From contig NZ_JAFFZO010000008.1 of the NCBI RefSeq assembly GCF_016924145.1, forward strand, positions 40,501-104,500: 64,000 nt of DNA. The letters are read 5' to 3'. The DNA is from Amphritea pacifica (GTDB lineage: Bacteria > Pseudomonadota > Gammaproteobacteria > Pseudomonadales > Balneatricaceae). The position numbers and the translations under genes were made by a program. Shown here piece after piece: positions 7,170 to 17,422 of the stretch. The notes below the pieces were generated by a model, which saw only the letters and a program-made list of their open reading frames with translations, searched no databases and was not told the DNA's origin. Each line of letters begins with the position of its first letter. Position 1 is the first letter of the stretch.

Positions 7170-8261
7170 TTAAACGTTAAAGCGGAAGTGGACCACATCG
7201 CCATCTTTGAGGATGTAATCTTTCCCCTCAAGACGCCATTTGCCTGCATCCTTGGCACCCGCTTCGCCCTTATACTGGATGAAGTCGTCATAGCCAATCA
7301 CTTCGGCGCGGATAAAGCCTTTCTGGAAGTCGGTGTGGATAACGCCGGCGCCTTCAGGCGCTGTTGCGCCCTGTTTGACAGTCCAGGCCCGCACCTCTTT
7401 AACCCCGGCGGTGAAGTAGGTGTGCAGCCCCAGCAGGGAGTATCCGGCGCGAATTACCCGGTCCAGGCCTGGCTCTTCCATGCCCATCTCCTGCAGAAAC
7501 TCGAGTTTCTCTTCATCTTCCAGTTCAGAGATCTCGGCTTCCATCTTGTTACAGATGACCACTACCCCTGCACCTTCCTCTTCAGCGAGTTTAATGACTT
7601 TGTCGAGATGAGGGTTATCCTCAAAGCCATCTTCGGCTACGTTGGCGATATACATGGTCGGTTTAACGGTCAGCAGGTGGAACTGACGGATCTCCGCCTG
7701 CTCTTCGTCATTCAGTTCAAGGGCGCGAACCGGTTTGCCCTGTTCCAGCTGAGCCAGCACTTTTTCCAGGATTACTTTGGATTTCAGGGCGTCTTTATCG
7801 CCGCTCTTGGCAACCCGCATCACCTTGTTCAGCTGTTTCTCAACCGACTCAAGATCAGCCAGGGCCAGTTCGGTATTGATGATCTCGATATCATCGATGG
7901 GATCGATTTTATTGGCGACGTGGATAACATTATCATCTTCGAAGCAGCGAACCACGTGCGCGATGGCATCGGTTTCGCGGATGTTGGCGAGAAACTTATT
8001 GCCCAGACCTTCACCTTTGGAGGCTCCGGCAACCAGGCCGGCAATATCAACAAACTCCATGGTGGTTGCCAGAACCCGCTCAGGTTTAACAATCTCAGCC
8101 AGAGCATCCAGACGGGGATCCGGCATAGGAACAACACCGGCATTGGGTTCAATTGTGCAGAAGGGAAAGTTTTCTGCGCCAATGCCCGCTTTGGTCAGGG
8201 CGTTAAACAGAGTCGATTTGCCTACATTTGGCAAGCCAACGATGCCGCATTTGAAACCCAT
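7170..8261 (-). CDS. ychF: YchF/Ola1-family ribosome-binding ATPase
   Basis: This 363-residue protein begins [20 protein letters not shown], with Walker [10 protein letters not shown] near residues 8-16. It then has [10 protein letters not shown], switch text VDIAGLV and the nucleotide specificity region [11 protein letters not shown]-terminal TGS-like domain (about residues 280-363) ends [13 protein letters not shown]. YchF proteins prefer ATP over GTP, bind ribosomes and affect translation start and stress responses. Length and motifs are canonical. It lies 16 bases downstream of pth on the same strand, the conserved gammaproteobacterial order, and is followed by a terminator. Confidence 0.96.
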   Translation of the reverse strand: MGFKCGIVGLPNVGKSTLFNALTKAGIGAENFPFCTIEPNAGVVPMPDPRLDALAEIVKPERVLATTMEFVDIAGLVAGASKGEGLGNKFLANIRETDAIAHVVRCFEDDNVIHVANKIDPIDDIEIINTELALADLESVEKQLNKVMRVAKSGDKDALKSKVILEKVLAQLEQGKPVRALELNDEEQAEIRQFHLLTVKPTMYIANVAEDGFEDNPHLDKVIKLAEEEGAGVVVICNKMEAEISELEDEEKLEFLQEMGMEEPGLDRVIRAGYSLLGLHTYFTAGVKEVRAWTVKQGATAPEGAGVIHTDFQKGFIRAEVIGYDDFIQYKGEAGAKDAGKWRLEGKDYILKDGDVVHFRFNV

Positions 8262-8277
8262 GGCTGTAATCCTGTCG

Positions 8278-8871
8278 TCAGTTGTTCGGCTTAAAAGAGT
8301 GTAAGGTTGTCATCGCTTTGTGCCAGTCGCCACCGGCGGCCTGTTCCAGTACCCGCATCGCTTCATCGCAAGCCGCTTCGGTTATGCTGAACTCGGACGC
8401 GGGGGCTTTTTTCAATACAAAGCCGGTAACCTCGCCTGCGCTGCCCGGGTGTCCGATGCCGATGCGCAGGCGATAAAAATTCTTGTTGTTGCCCAGTTTG
8501 CTGATAATGTCGCGTAAACCGTTATGTCCGCCGTGACCTCCGCCTTGCTTAAAGCGGGCAACACCGGGGGGCAGATCGAGTTCGTCATGGGCGACCAGTA
8601 TCTGTTCAGCAGGAATCTTATAAAAATTAGCCAGTGAGGCAACCGCCTGGCCACTGAGATTCATAAAGGTGGTTGGGATCAGCAGATGAACGGGGTTGCC
8701 ATTCAGTGTGATCTTGCCGTACAGACCGTGAAACTTCGTTTCTGGTTTGAGTCGGATAAGGTGTCGGGCAGCAAGCTGCCCGACAAAGTCGGCTCCGGCA
8801 TTGTGACGGGTCTGGTCATACTTCTGGCCTGGATTGCCCAAGCCAACGATCAGTTGTATCTGGTCTTGCAT
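8278..8871 (-). CDS. pth: Peptidyl-tRNA hydrolase
   Basis: This enzyme cleaves the ester bond of peptidyl-tRNA released from stalled ribosomes and so recycles tRNA. The 197-residue protein shows the family signatures [12 protein letters not shown] and TRHNAG (catalytic His), the substrate-contact text [20 protein letters not shown], and [13 protein letters not shown]. No key residue is missing. It sits between rplY and ychF on the same strand with 21- and 16-base gaps, which implies one transcript. Confidence 0.97.
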   Translation of the reverse strand: MQDQIQLIVGLGNPGQKYDQTRHNAGADFVGQLAARHLIRLKPETKFHGLYGKITLNGNPVHLLIPTTFMNLSGQAVASLANFYKIPAEQILVAHDELDLPPGVARFKQGGGHGGHNGLRDIISKLGNNKNFYRLRIGIGHPGSAGEVTGFVLKKAPASEFSITEAACDEAMRVLEQAAGGDWHKAMTTLHSFKPNN

Positions 8872-8892
8872 ACCGGAGCCTGTGGTCAGCTA

Positions 8893-9492
8893 TTACTTGC
8901 CTGCTTTAGCTGCGCGAGGTGCGTAAGCCTGAGCGATACCCTGGTCACGGTCAGCACCGCGACGCAGTTGTACAATCTCAACACCTTTTGGCAGAGTGAT
9001 GTCAGACAGGTGGATAACCTGGTCCATCGCAACGCCAGACAGATCAACTTCCAGTGCTTCTGGCAGGTTTTCTGGCAGGCAGAGAACTTTCGCAGTGTTT
9101 TGCTGGATAGTGAATTTACCTGACGCTTTACCGGCTGGAGACTGGTTGAAGTTAACAAAGTTCAGCGGCACGATGATTTCGATAGGCGTAGATTTAGTGA
9201 CGCGCTGGAAGTCAACGTGCATCACAGAGCTTTTAGCCGGGTGACGTTGCAGGTCCTTAACGATCACTTTTTCTTCTTTACCTTCCAGTTCCAGAGTCAG
9301 AATAGAGGAGAAGAAGCTTGGATCTTCGATCTGTTTAACCAGAACGCGGTTTTCCAGAGAGATAGACACAGGCTTTTTACGCTTGTCACCGCCATAAACT
9401 ACAGCAGGAACAAAACCAGTATGACGCAGGCGGCGGCTCGCACCTTTCCCTTCGTCAGTACGAGGCTGTGCATTCAATACAAAATCGGTCAT
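8893..9492 (-). CDS. rplY: 50S ribosomal protein L25 (CTC form)
   Basis: This 199-residue long form of L25 has an N-terminal 5S rRNA-binding domain (about residues 1-95: RTDEGKGASRRLRHTGFVPAVVYG) and a C-terminal CTC beta domain (about 96-199: MHVDFQRV, VDLSGVAMDQVIHLSDI, LPKGVEIVQL). It stabilises the 5S rRNA region of the large subunit. The gene is in the conserved prs-rplY-pth order. The AT-rich 129-base gap to prs suggests separate fine control, but no clear element was found there. Confidence 0.96.
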   Translation of the reverse strand: MTDFVLNAQPRTDEGKGASRRLRHTGFVPAVVYGGDKRKKPVSISLENRVLVKQIEDPSFFSSILTLELEGKEEKVIVKDLQRHPAKSSVMHVDFQRVTKSTPIEIIVPLNFVNFNQSPAGKASGKFTIQQNTAKVLCLPENLPEALEVDLSGVAMDQVIHLSDITLPKGVEIVQLRRGADRDQGIAQAYAPRAAKAGK

Positions 9493-9621
9493 TTTAATAC
9501 CTTCAGTAAAAACAAAACTGCAAACACCTTGCGACCAGGTACTTGCAGTTATTTCAGTAAGCCCACAATGGGCACGTTTTCCCGTTTGGGATATATATCA
9601 GCTACCGTTAAGATCGCGGCC

Positions 9622-10563
9622 TTAACGGAACATTGCGCTGATAGATTCTTCATTGCAGACGCGGCGTACCGCTTCTGCCAGCATCGGTGCCAGAGTTAGC
9701 TGGCGGATCTGAGAACAGTTCGCTGCAGCTTCACTCAGCGGGATGGTGTCAGTGACAACCAGTTCATCAAGATCAGAACCTGAGATATTGCTGATTGCAG
9801 CGCCGGATAGTACGGCGTGGGTTGCATAAGCGACTACCTTCTCGGCGCCATTCGCTTTCAGAGCTCCGGCGGCTTTGCACAGGGTGCCTGCGGTGTCACA
9901 CATATCGTCGACCAGAATACAGGTACGACCGCGCACATCACCGATCAGGTTCATAACCTGTGCCTCGTTGGCCTTCTCGCGACGCTTATCGATAATCGCC
10001 AGGTCACAACCAAGCTGCTTGGCAACCGCTCTGGCACGTACCACACCACCAACATCAGGCGAGACAACAATCGGGTTGTCATAGCTCTGACGAGCGATCT
10101 CATCCAGCAGTACCGGAGATCCGTAAACGTTATCCACAGGGATATCGAAGAAACCCTGAATCTGGTCTGCATGCAGATCGACCGTCAGTACCCGGTCGAT
10201 ACCTACACCGGCCAGCATATCGGCAACCACCTTGGCGCTGATGGCAACCCGGGCGGAACGTGGCCGGCGGTCCTGACGGGCGTAGCCGTAATAGGGGATA
10301 ACCGCTGTGATCCGGCTGGCAGAACCGCGACGCAGTGCGTCAGCCATGACGATCAGTTCCATCAGGTTGTCGTTGGTTGGCGCGCAGGTGGACTGGAGGA
10401 TAAATACATCCTTGCCACGGGCGTTCTCGAGAATCTCAACGCTGATTTCACCATCGCTGAATTTTGTTACTGAGGCTTCGCCCATGGGAATATCCAGGCG
10501 CTCTACAACTTTCTCAGCCAGCTGGCGATTTGCATTGCCAGTGAAGACCATCATTTTAGGCAC
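9622..10563 (-). CDS. prs: Ribose-phosphate pyrophosphokinase
   Basis: This enzyme makes PRPP from ribose 5-phosphate and ATP for purine, pyrimidine, histidine and tryptophan synthesis. The frame is open further upstream, but homologues begin (M)[11 protein letters not shown], so I choose the GTG at 10563 ([12 protein letters not shown]), giving 313 residues, the family length. Motifs seen: [17 protein letters not shown] (metal and ATP site), [17 protein letters not shown], and the PRPP loop [16 protein letters not shown]. It lies downstream of lolB and a tRNA-Gln. The normally adjacent ispE gene is absent. Confidence 0.96.
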   Translation of the reverse strand: MPKMMVFTGNANRQLAEKVVERLDIPMGEASVTKFSDGEISVEILENARGKDVFILQSTCAPTNDNLMELIVMADALRRGSASRITAVIPYYGYARQDRRPRSARVAISAKVVADMLAGVGIDRVLTVDLHADQIQGFFDIPVDNVYGSPVLLDEIARQSYDNPIVVSPDVGGVVRARAVAKQLGCDLAIIDKRREKANEAQVMNLIGDVRGRTCILVDDMCDTAGTLCKAAGALKANGAEKVVAYATHAVLSGAAISNISGSDLDELVVTDTIPLSEAAANCSQIRQLTLAPMLAEAVRRVCNEESISAMFR

Positions 10564-10716
10564 AGTGTCTACCTTCTCGGATCTGCAGTCGTTAAATTGA
10601 GATTCGTACTTTGTTTGTGACGGGGCTTCCACTCTACTTAAACCTCATTAAAAAGGGGTCAGGAGCCGTTGCCCGGCCAGGTTCTTTAACTCCCCGATCA
10701 GGGGGCAGGTTAAAGT

Positions 10717-10791
10717 TGGCTGGGGTAGGAGGATTCGAACCTCCGCATGACGAGATCAAAACCCGTTGCCTTACCGCTTGGCGATACCCCA
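10717..10791 (-). tRNA. tRNA-Gln (TTG), third copy
   Basis: Same sequence as the two copies at 6.6-6.9 kb, with anticodon loop TTTTGAT and encoded CCA. It sits between lolB and prs, a known position for tRNA-Gln in pseudomonad-like gammaproteobacteria. Confidence 0.95.
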
Positions 10792-10887
10792 GTAACCCAA
10801 ATCTACGGGCTGAGCCCGTAAAAGAGGCGCACATTTTCCCGGAACAGGAAGTTAAAGTCAAACATATGGCGCTGAAAATCGGTAATT

Positions 10888-11484
10888 TCAGAGTTGTATC
10901 TGCCACTCTTTGGCGATGATGGTCAGTCGCAGATCGTTGCGGCTGATAGTCAGCTTCTCCGGCAGCATATATCCGTTCTGGTTGGTAAATCTTAAGTAGT
11001 TGATTTCCCAGTTATTCTGCTGCAGTTTTTGCAGATGTTGCTGTTTCATGCTGAGCTCGAAGGGGTGTCCTGGTGCGGGAATTCCCCTGATCCAGTAGGG
11101 CAGGTCCCGCACCGGGAACTGCCACCCCAGGGTTTGTTCCATCAGCTGTTCAGGGGTTGCGGCCCAGAGGGGGGCCTCTCCGGCGATATCGATGGTGATG
11201 CCATCATCGTCACCTTCGATGCGGGCGCCCCCCTGACCCAGCGGGCCGGTCAGCTCAATCTGATAGTGCTGTTGCAACTGCTGCCAGAACAGGCTGGCGT
11301 TGTTATTTTCGCGGGCGGTACGGATCGCGATTTTACCTTTCAGTTGCCAGCTGTCCGCTGCTAACAGAGCTGGGTATTGCTCCTCCCAGGGACGCTCTGT
11401 AGGCGCCACCTGGTCTTTGGGTGTCAGTCCGGTACAGCCGCTCAGTAGCAGGATCGCGGCTAAGATCAGTAAACGTAATCGCAT
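10888..11484 (-). CDS. lolB: Outer-membrane lipoprotein receptor LolB
   Basis: LolB takes lipoproteins from the periplasmic carrier LolA and inserts them in the outer membrane. The 198-residue precursor has a lipoprotein signal with lipobox LLLSGC (Cys17 acylated; +2 is Thr, compatible with outer-membrane sorting). The mature part shows the LolB pattern WQLKGKIAIRT, NASLFWQQ, YQIELTGPLGQGG, then LGWQFPVRDLPYWIRG. The size is normal. It lies 28 bases after a TPR lipoprotein gene on the same strand and upstream of tRNA-Gln and prs. Confidence 0.93.
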   Translation of the reverse strand: MRLRLLILAAILLLSGCTGLTPKDQVAPTERPWEEQYPALLAADSWQLKGKIAIRTARENNNASLFWQQLQQHYQIELTGPLGQGGARIEGDDDGITIDIAGEAPLWAATPEQLMEQTLGWQFPVRDLPYWIRGIPAPGHPFELSMKQQHLQKLQQNNWEINYLRFTNQNGYMLPEKLTISRNDLRLTIIAKEWQIQL

Positions 11485-11512
11485 GGTGTTATCCGGTCAC
11501 TTATTCCTGATC

Positions 11513-13252
11513 TTAATCCAGAGGGGCGTTAATAGAGGTCGCCGCTTCGATTAAGAACTCATTATCCGGGTGCTTCAGTTGCTCCTGTTTTAATAGCTGC
11601 AGTGCCTGTTGCTGCTGTCCCGCGGCATGGTAAGCCTGAATCAGATGGGCGCTGACCTCCGGATCGGGAAACTGGTCGTAGGCCTGTTGCAGGAAGCCTA
11701 CCGCTTCAGCGGCTTTGCCCTGTTTCAGCAGTATCCAGCCCATGCTGTCGAGGATTGCCGGATCGTCCGGGGTAAGTGCTAAGGCTTTGCTGATCAGCTC
11801 AAAGGCTTCATCAAACCGGTCGGTGTAGAGCGTCAGTGTATAGCCCAGCGCGTTCAGCGCCATACTGTTGTCCGGTTCCAGCGCCAGTACCTGTCGCAGA
11901 TCTTTTTCAATCAGACCTATATCCTGGGGATCAAGGGTCATCGCCCTTGTGTAGAGCAGGTTGGCATCATCTGGATGCAGCTGCAGGGCTTCATCAAGAC
12001 TACTCAGCGCGGCATCCTTATAATCATGCAGGTTGAGCCATTCCGCTTCCATGACGTATAGCTGAATATCGATTTCGGGCATATTGCCGCGCGCATCCTG
12101 CAGAATATTTTGTAGTCGGGTGCGGTTGTTGGGGTGGTCGAGCAACGCCCCGATACGCCGGTAAGCCTGGAGGATATTGTTAGGGTCTTTGACTTTAAGA
12201 AAATGACTGATCGCCTCTTCTGTATGGTCTTCATGCTGTTCAATCAGGCCCAGATAGTAGTGGGGCGTGGTATTGTCCGGGTAACGTTGTAGCAGCTCCT
12301 GCATAATGTTGCGGCTCTGTTCCACCTGTTCGTTTTCCAGCAGGAGCAGGGCGGTGTAGAAGGTTAGCTGCGGTTCATCCGGGAAAGTATCCACCAGCAG
12401 CAGGGCCTGTTTTACCGCTTTTTTCGTTTGTTTTGACTGGAACAGCAACTGGACATAGAGGGTGAAGATTTGCTGATCAGGCTGATCGGCGGCCAGCTGT
12501 GGTTCAAGCACTTTGATCGCCTGACGGTAATCCCCTTGTGACCGCAGTAGTTCCGCTTTCTGTATCACCGCTTCCAGGTGATCCGGGTCTTCAGCGATAG
12601 CCGCGTTAAAACGCTGTAAGGCCTTGATGTTGTTGCCCTGAACTCCGTAGAGAATCCCCAGGGTTGTCAGCAGGGTGGCATCGGTCTCCTTGCTGGCATG
12701 CTCCTCCAGAAGTTTAATGTAGGCGTCGGCTTCTTCCGGGCTGAACTTGTCAGCCTGGGCGCTGATGATCATCAGTGTCTGTTTATCGGAGTGGTGTAGC
12801 GCTTTACGCAGCAGCGGTAGGGCTGCGGTGAAATCGCCTTTGCGCAGTAACAGACTGGCAGAGATCAGGTAGGGCTCGGGGTTGTCCGGCTCTGCTTTTT
12901 GCCAGAGTTTGCTGGCTTCAAGCAACTGATCATCCCGTTGCAGGTACTGGGCAATATAGGTGGCGCGCTTGGCGATCTCCGGATCACCGGTCATCTGTGC
13001 CTGATGCAGATAGTTGTTCAGCGACAGATCAAACTCCTTTCGCTGTCCGGCAATTTCCGCCACGATCAGCTCGTACAGGGTTTCCCGGTTGAGCTCTCCC
13101 GGATGGTATTCCACCGGGGCGAGTGGAGTAACCTCAGTGTCGGGCCCGGGTTTGCTAAACTTGCCGGTGCAGCCACTTAACGTCATCAGTGCGGCTATTA
13201 AGGTAACGGCAACCGATGTTGCGGCTGTTTTTACAGGAGTAGGTGCTTTCAT
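11513..13252 (-). CDS. TPR-repeat outer-membrane lipoprotein
   Basis: The frame can start at 13321, but only the ATG at 13252 puts a normal lipoprotein signal at the N-terminus (MKAPTPVKTAATSVAVTLIAALMTLSGC), giving 579 residues. The mature protein is a long run of tetratricopeptide-like helices, such as DPDHLEAVIQKAELLRSQGDYRQAI, PDNSMALNALGYTLTLYTD and PDDPAILDSMGWILLKQGKAAEAV. TPR proteins scaffold other proteins, and the partner is unknown. The position beside lolB and divergent from hemA is conserved in pseudomonads. A role in envelope lipoprotein handling is possible but inferred from context. Confidence 0.85.
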   Translation of the reverse strand: MKAPTPVKTAATSVAVTLIAALMTLSGCTGKFSKPGPDTEVTPLAPVEYHPGELNRETLYELIVAEIAGQRKEFDLSLNNYLHQAQMTGDPEIAKRATYIAQYLQRDDQLLEASKLWQKAEPDNPEPYLISASLLLRKGDFTAALPLLRKALHHSDKQTLMIISAQADKFSPEEADAYIKLLEEHASKETDATLLTTLGILYGVQGNNIKALQRFNAAIAEDPDHLEAVIQKAELLRSQGDYRQAIKVLEPQLAADQPDQQIFTLYVQLLFQSKQTKKAVKQALLLVDTFPDEPQLTFYTALLLLENEQVEQSRNIMQELLQRYPDNTTPHYYLGLIEQHEDHTEEAISHFLKVKDPNNILQAYRRIGALLDHPNNRTRLQNILQDARGNMPEIDIQLYVMEAEWLNLHDYKDAALSSLDEALQLHPDDANLLYTRAMTLDPQDIGLIEKDLRQVLALEPDNSMALNALGYTLTLYTDRFDEAFELISKALALTPDDPAILDSMGWILLKQGKAAEAVGFLQQAYDQFPDPEVSAHLIQAYHAAGQQQQALQLLKQEQLKHPDNEFLIEAATSINAPLD

Positions 13253-13344
13253 TTTGCTGATTTTATCTGTCGCAAAGAGATTGATGGCTCCACTATAGAT
13301 GAATCGCAGGGGTGTTGTCATATATGGAAGTAAATTGCAAAAAA

Positions 13345-13373
13345 TTGACCTGATGCGGCACGGGTATTTTAAC
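13345..13373 (+). promoter_or_regulatory. Possible sigma70 promoter for hemA
   Basis: TTGACC (13345-13350), a 17-base spacer and TTTAAC (13368-13373) lie about 60 bases before the hemA start in the divergent hemA/TPR gap. The -10 match is moderate. Confidence 0.4.
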
Positions 13374-13432
13374 CTTTCAGTGAATAAAGTGTATTATTAC
13401 GCGCTATTTCAATCTGGGTGATATTTTCCTTT

Positions 13433-14701
13433 ATGGCTTTGCTCGCATTAGGCATCAATCATAAGACAGCTTCGGTCTCGGTCCGGGAGAAGGTCGCTTT
13501 TGCACCAGAGCAGATGGCCGATGCACTGGCACAGGCCTGTGAACTGGCGCATCTGAAAGAGGTGGCAATTCTCTCGACCTGTAATCGAACTGAGCTTTAC
13601 TGCTCCACTGAGCTGGAAGGAACCCGTGCGCTGTTAGAGTGGCTGGGCAGTTATCACAGTCTTGATCCGGATGAGTTGCAGCGCTGCAGTTATGCCCATT
13701 GGGGGCAGGAAGCTGCTCAGCACATGATGCGGGTAGCCAGTGGTCTGGATTCTCTGGTGCTGGGTGAGCCGCAGATTCTGGGCCAGCTTAAGTCCAGCTA
13801 TGCGGTGTCACAGAGTGCCGGAGTCGTGGGGGCAGAACTGGATCGCCTGTTTCAGCAAACCTTTGCCGTGGCTAAGAAAGTCCGCACCGATACGGCGATT
13901 GGTGAAAACCCGGTCTCGGTGGCTTATGCGTCGGTGAGTCTGGCGCAACATATCTTTGCCGATCTGAGCCAGAGTAAAGCGTTGTTGATCGGTGCAGGGG
14001 AAACCATTGAGCTGGTCGCCCGGCATCTGTCCGAAGCCGGCGTTAAACAGATGACCGTGGCCAACCGGACGCTGGTGCGAGCCGAGGCGCTGGCGGAAGA
14101 GTTTAATGCCCGGGCTATTTTGCTGGGGGATATTCCTGACGCGCTTGAAGATGCCGATATTGTTATTGCATCGACCGCCAGCCAGCTACCGATTCTGGGT
14201 AAGGGGGCGGTTGAGTCAGCGCTGAAAAAGCGCAAACATCGTCCCATTTTCATGGTGGATATCGCGGTTCCCCGGGATATTGAACACGAAGTTGCTGAGC
14301 TGGATGATGTCTATCTCTACACCGTTGATGACCTGAAAGAGGTGATCGAAGAGAATGTGCGCAGCCGTGAAACCGCCGCGCAGGAAGCGGAAACCCTGGT
14401 AGAGGCGGGTGCCTCGGAATTTATGCGTCAGCTGCGCGCTCTGGGGGCCGTAGAGACCGTGATGTCGTTACGCCAGCAGGCAGAACAGCTGCGCGATGTC
14501 GAGCTGGAAAAAGCGCTACGGCAACTGAGCAATGGCAAAGATGCGCAGGCGGTACTCAGCAATCTGGCTCGCGGTTTAACCAATAAATTAATTCACAGCC
14601 CCACCGTACAGCTGCGTAAAGCCAGCGCCGAGGGGCGTGATGACTATCTCGAGATGGCGCAGGATCTGTTTCAGCTGTCTCATAATGTAAAAGAAGACTG
14701 A
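13433..14701 (+). CDS. hemA: Glutamyl-tRNA reductase
   Basis: This enzyme reduces glutamyl-tRNA to glutamate-1-semialdehyde, the first step of C5 haem synthesis. A GTG at 13418 is in frame, but the family start is [13 protein letters not shown], so I use the ATG at 13433 (422 residues), preceded by GGGTGA. Seen: the active-site Cys in [26 protein letters not shown], the NADPH-binding text [16 protein letters not shown], and the C-terminal dimerisation helix. It heads the plus-strand run hemA-prfA-prmC-moeB with gaps of a few bases, a typical operon. Confidence 0.97.
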   Translation: MALLALGINHKTASVSVREKVAFAPEQMADALAQACELAHLKEVAILSTCNRTELYCSTELEGTRALLEWLGSYHSLDPDELQRCSYAHWGQEAAQHMMRVASGLDSLVLGEPQILGQLKSSYAVSQSAGVVGAELDRLFQQTFAVAKKVRTDTAIGENPVSVAYASVSLAQHIFADLSQSKALLIGAGETIELVARHLSEAGVKQMTVANRTLVRAEALAEEFNARAILLGDIPDALEDADIVIASTASQLPILGKGAVESALKKRKHRPIFMVDIAVPRDIEHEVAELDDVYLYTVDDLKEVIEENVRSRETAAQEAETLVEAGASEFMRQLRALGAVETVMSLRQQAEQLRDVELEKALRQLSNGKDAQAVLSNLARGLTNKLIHSPTVQLRKASAEGRDDYLEMAQDLFQLSHNVKED

Positions 14702-14707
14702 TTAGTG

Positions 14708-15796
14708 ATGAAAGAATCGATTGCCCATAAACTGGAAAGTCTGGCCGACCGTTATGAAGAGCTGGCGGCGTTGCTGGGGGATGCCGGGGTTATCTCTAAT
14801 CAGGATAAGTTTCGTGCTTATTCTATGGAATATTCTGAGCTGGAACCGGTGGTTAAATGCTTCCAGTCATACCAGGCTGCTGAAGCCGATCTGGAAGAAG
14901 CACGGATGATGCTGGATGATTCAGACCCCGATATGCGGGAGATGGCGAAGGAGGAGTTTTCTGCCGCTAAGGAGAATATTGAGACGCTGGAGCAGGAACT
15001 TCAGATTCTGCTGTTGCCGAAAGACCCGAATGACTCCCGTAATGTGTTTGTTGAAGTGCGGGCGGGAACCGGTGGCGATGAAGCTGCTATCTTCTCTGGT
15101 GATCTGCTGCGGATGTATACCCGCTATGCAGAAAACCAGGGCTGGAAGCTGGAGATTATCAGCGCCAGCGAGGGGGAACATGGCGGTTATAAAGAGGTTA
15201 TTTCGCGCATAGTTGGTAAGGATGTGTATTCGCGCCTGAAATTTGAATCCGGTGCGCATCGGGTGCAGCGGGTCCCGGAAACCGAATCCCAGGGGCGGAT
15301 TCACACGTCCGCCTGCACCGTGGCGGTGATGCCTGAGATGGATGAGGTCAGTGATATTGAGATCAATAAGGCTGATCTGAGAGTTGATACCTTCCGCGCC
15401 TCGGGGGCCGGTGGACAGCACGTCAACAAAACCGATTCTGCGATCCGTATTACGCATATTCCCACTGGCGTAGTGGTTGAGTGTCAGGATGAGCGTTCAC
15501 AGCACAAGAACCGCTCAAAAGCGATGTCTCTGCTGGCGTCACGTTTGCAGGCGGCAGAGCAGGAAAAGCATGCTGCGGCTCAGGCCAGCACCCGTAAGTC
15601 ACTGGTGGGCAGCGGCGACCGCTCTGAACGGATCCGCACCTATAACTTTCCGCAGGGGCGGATTACCGATCACCGTATCAATCTGACCCTGTATAAACTT
15701 CAGGAAGTGATGGAAGGTGCTCTGGGCGCGGTGGTTGATCCTCTGGTCAGTGAGTACCAGGCGGAGTTGCTGGGTGCCCTGTCTGACGAGAACTGA
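14708..15796 (+). CDS. prfA: Peptide chain release factor 1
   Basis: RF1 reads UAA and UAG stop codons and triggers peptide release. The 362-residue protein has the GGQ catalytic loop ([18 protein letters not shown]) and the RF1 stop-codon recognition region (about residues 180-200, EGGHR-type context [13 protein letters not shown]). The ATG at 14708 is preferred over the GTG three bases earlier because homologues begin MKxSIxxKLE. It starts seven bases after the hemA stop. Its own stop overlaps the ATG of prmC (TGATG), its methylating enzyme. Confidence 0.97.
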   Translation: MKESIAHKLESLADRYEELAALLGDAGVISNQDKFRAYSMEYSELEPVVKCFQSYQAAEADLEEARMMLDDSDPDMREMAKEEFSAAKENIETLEQELQILLLPKDPNDSRNVFVEVRAGTGGDEAAIFSGDLLRMYTRYAENQGWKLEIISASEGEHGGYKEVISRIVGKDVYSRLKFESGAHRVQRVPETESQGRIHTSACTVAVMPEMDEVSDIEINKADLRVDTFRASGAGGQHVNKTDSAIRITHIPTGVVVECQDERSQHKNRSKAMSLLASRLQAAEQEKHAAAQASTRKSLVGSGDRSERIRTYNFPQGRITDHRINLTLYKLQEVMEGALGAVVDPLVSEYQAELLGALSDEN

Positions 15797-16662
15797 TGAT
15801 GAAGATCAGTGACGCTCAGGCCTGTGCCGGGCAGCTTGCCGCGACCAGCGATAGTCCGGCAGCCGATATCGAACTGCTGCTCTGTCATACCCTTGAATGC
15901 AGTCGTACCTTTCTGTTTACCCACCGGGACGATCCCCTGACTGCGCATCAGCAGGCGCAGTTTGAGCGGCTGATTCAGCGCCGTATTCTGGGGGAGCCTG
16001 TGGCGCACCTGACCGGCAGTCGCGGTTTCTGGACCCTGGACCTGGAGGTGAATGCCACCACCCTGATCCCCCGCCCCGATACCGAGTGCCTGGTAGAAAA
16101 AGCGCTGGAACTGCTGCCGTCGCAGGCTGCCAGAGTCCTGGATCTGGGCACCGGAACCGGCGCCATTGCACTGGCGCTGGCGTCGGAACGCCCAACCTGG
16201 AGTGTGGTTGCCGTTGACCGGGTGCCGGAGGCTGTTGCCCTGGCAGAAAAAAACCGGCAACGAATCGGGCTGGAGAATGTCATAGTATCAGAGGGTAGCT
16301 GGTTTGAGCCGGTTGCCGGGCGGTTTGAGCTGATTGTCAGCAACCCGCCCTATATCGATCCTGATGACCCGCATCTGGGGCAGGGGGATGTGCGTTTTGA
16401 GCCGCTGAGCGCGCTGATCGCAGAGGATCATGGACTGGCCGATCTTCGCTATATCGCCAGCGAAGCCCGCCATTATCTGGTAGATGGTGGCTGGCTGCTG
16501 TTTGAACATGGCTATGATCAGGCGGTGAAGGTGCAGCAGCTGCTCGCTGATCTGCACTACCACGAGATCGGAACGGCACAGGATTATGGGGCGAATGACC
16601 GCATCACCTGGGCTCGCTGGACAGAATCAGTGAAACAAGAGAAGAGATGTGATGCTGAATGA
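15796..16662 (+). CDS. prmC: Release factor glutamine methyltransferase
   Basis: This enzyme methylates the Gln of the GGQ motif in RF1 and RF2 using S-adenosylmethionine. The 288-residue protein has an N-terminal helical factor-binding domain, the SAM motif VLDLGTGTGAIALAL, and the catalytic NPPYIDPDD motif. Two adjacent ATGs (15796 and 15799) are possible. The first overlaps the prfA stop. It continues the hemA-prfA operon and its stop overlaps the start of moeB. Confidence 0.96.
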   Translation: MMKISDAQACAGQLAATSDSPAADIELLLCHTLECSRTFLFTHRDDPLTAHQQAQFERLIQRRILGEPVAHLTGSRGFWTLDLEVNATTLIPRPDTECLVEKALELLPSQAARVLDLGTGTGAIALALASERPTWSVVAVDRVPEAVALAEKNRQRIGLENVIVSEGSWFEPVAGRFELIVSNPPYIDPDDPHLGQGDVRFEPLSALIAEDHGLADLRYIASEARHYLVDGGWLLFEHGYDQAVKVQQLLADLHYHEIGTAQDYGANDRITWARWTESVKQEKRCDAE

Positions 16663-17407
16663 TGATCAGCTGTTGCGCTACAGTCGCCAGATTATGCTGC
16701 CTGAGGTGGATATCGCCGGACAGGAGTCCTGGTTAACCGCCTCTGTGCTGATTATCGGCCTGGGAGGGCTGGGCAGTCCGGTGGCGATGTATCTGGCTGC
16801 AGCGGGCGTCGGTCGTCTGGTGTTGGTGGATGACGATCAGGTTGAGTTAACCAATCTTCAGCGGCAGATTATCCACCGTACGGCGACCATCGGGATGGCC
16901 AAGGTTGATTCGGCGAAAGCGACCATTGCCGGGCTCAATCCCGATACTGAGGTGATAGCAATCAACACCCGGCTGGATCAGGCAGAGCTGGAAAAGCATG
17001 TGGCTGATTGCGATCTGGTAGTCGATTGCTGTGATAACTTTACTACCCGTTTTGCGGTGAATGCTGCTTGTGTAAAGCATCAGACTCCTCTAGTTTCAGG
17101 GGCGGCGATACGCCTCGAAGGGCAGGTGGCGGTGTTTGATCCGCGTCGTGAAGGTGCCCCTTGCTATCGCTGTCTCTATCGGGATGGCGATGATGAAAAT
17201 CTGACCTGCGCCGAAAGTGGCGTGCTGGCACCGCTGGTCGGTATTATCGGCTCGGTGCAGGCGATGGAAGCATTAAAAGTACTGGCGGATCTGGGTGAAC
17301 CGCTGGTGGGCAGGTTATTACTGCTGGACGGTCGCCATATGGACTGGCGAACACTGAAGCTGCGACGGGATCCTGAGTGTCCCTGTTGCGGCGATAAAAA
17401 TATATAA
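16652..17407 (+). CDS. moeB: Molybdopterin-synthase adenylyltransferase / ThiF-HesA family
   Basis: E1-like enzymes of this type adenylate the C-terminal Gly of sulphur-carrier proteins (MoaD or ThiS). The 251-residue protein begins MLNDDQLLRYSRQIMLPE, has the nucleotide loop GLGGLGSPVAMYLAAAGVG, the Arg/Asn text LTNLQRQIIH, and zinc-binding pairs CYRC and CPCC. Position after prmC is the usual one for moeB in pseudomonad-like genomes. No moaD or thiS is visible, so the exact partner is inferred. The start overlaps the prmC stop. Confidence 0.9.
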   Translation: MLNDDQLLRYSRQIMLPEVDIAGQESWLTASVLIIGLGGLGSPVAMYLAAAGVGRLVLVDDDQVELTNLQRQIIHRTATIGMAKVDSAKATIAGLNPDTEVIAINTRLDQAELEKHVADCDLVVDCCDNFTTRFAVNAACVKHQTPLVSGAAIRLEGQVAVFDPRREGAPCYRCLYRDGDDENLTCAESGVLAPLVGIIGSVQAMEALKVLADLGEPLVGRLLLLDGRHMDWRTLKLRRDPECPCCGDKNI

Positions 17408-17422
17408 GAGGTACCGTATTTC

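Noticed and set aside
7188-8294. A 368-residue open frame opposite ychF
   Set aside because: It mirrors a highly conserved gene on the other strand, has no family pattern, and reads through its codon structure. It is a shadow frame.
10634-10906. A 90-residue frame in the lolB-prs gap, considered as an ispE remnant
   Set aside because: It reads through the tRNA-Gln gene and shows no kinase motif.
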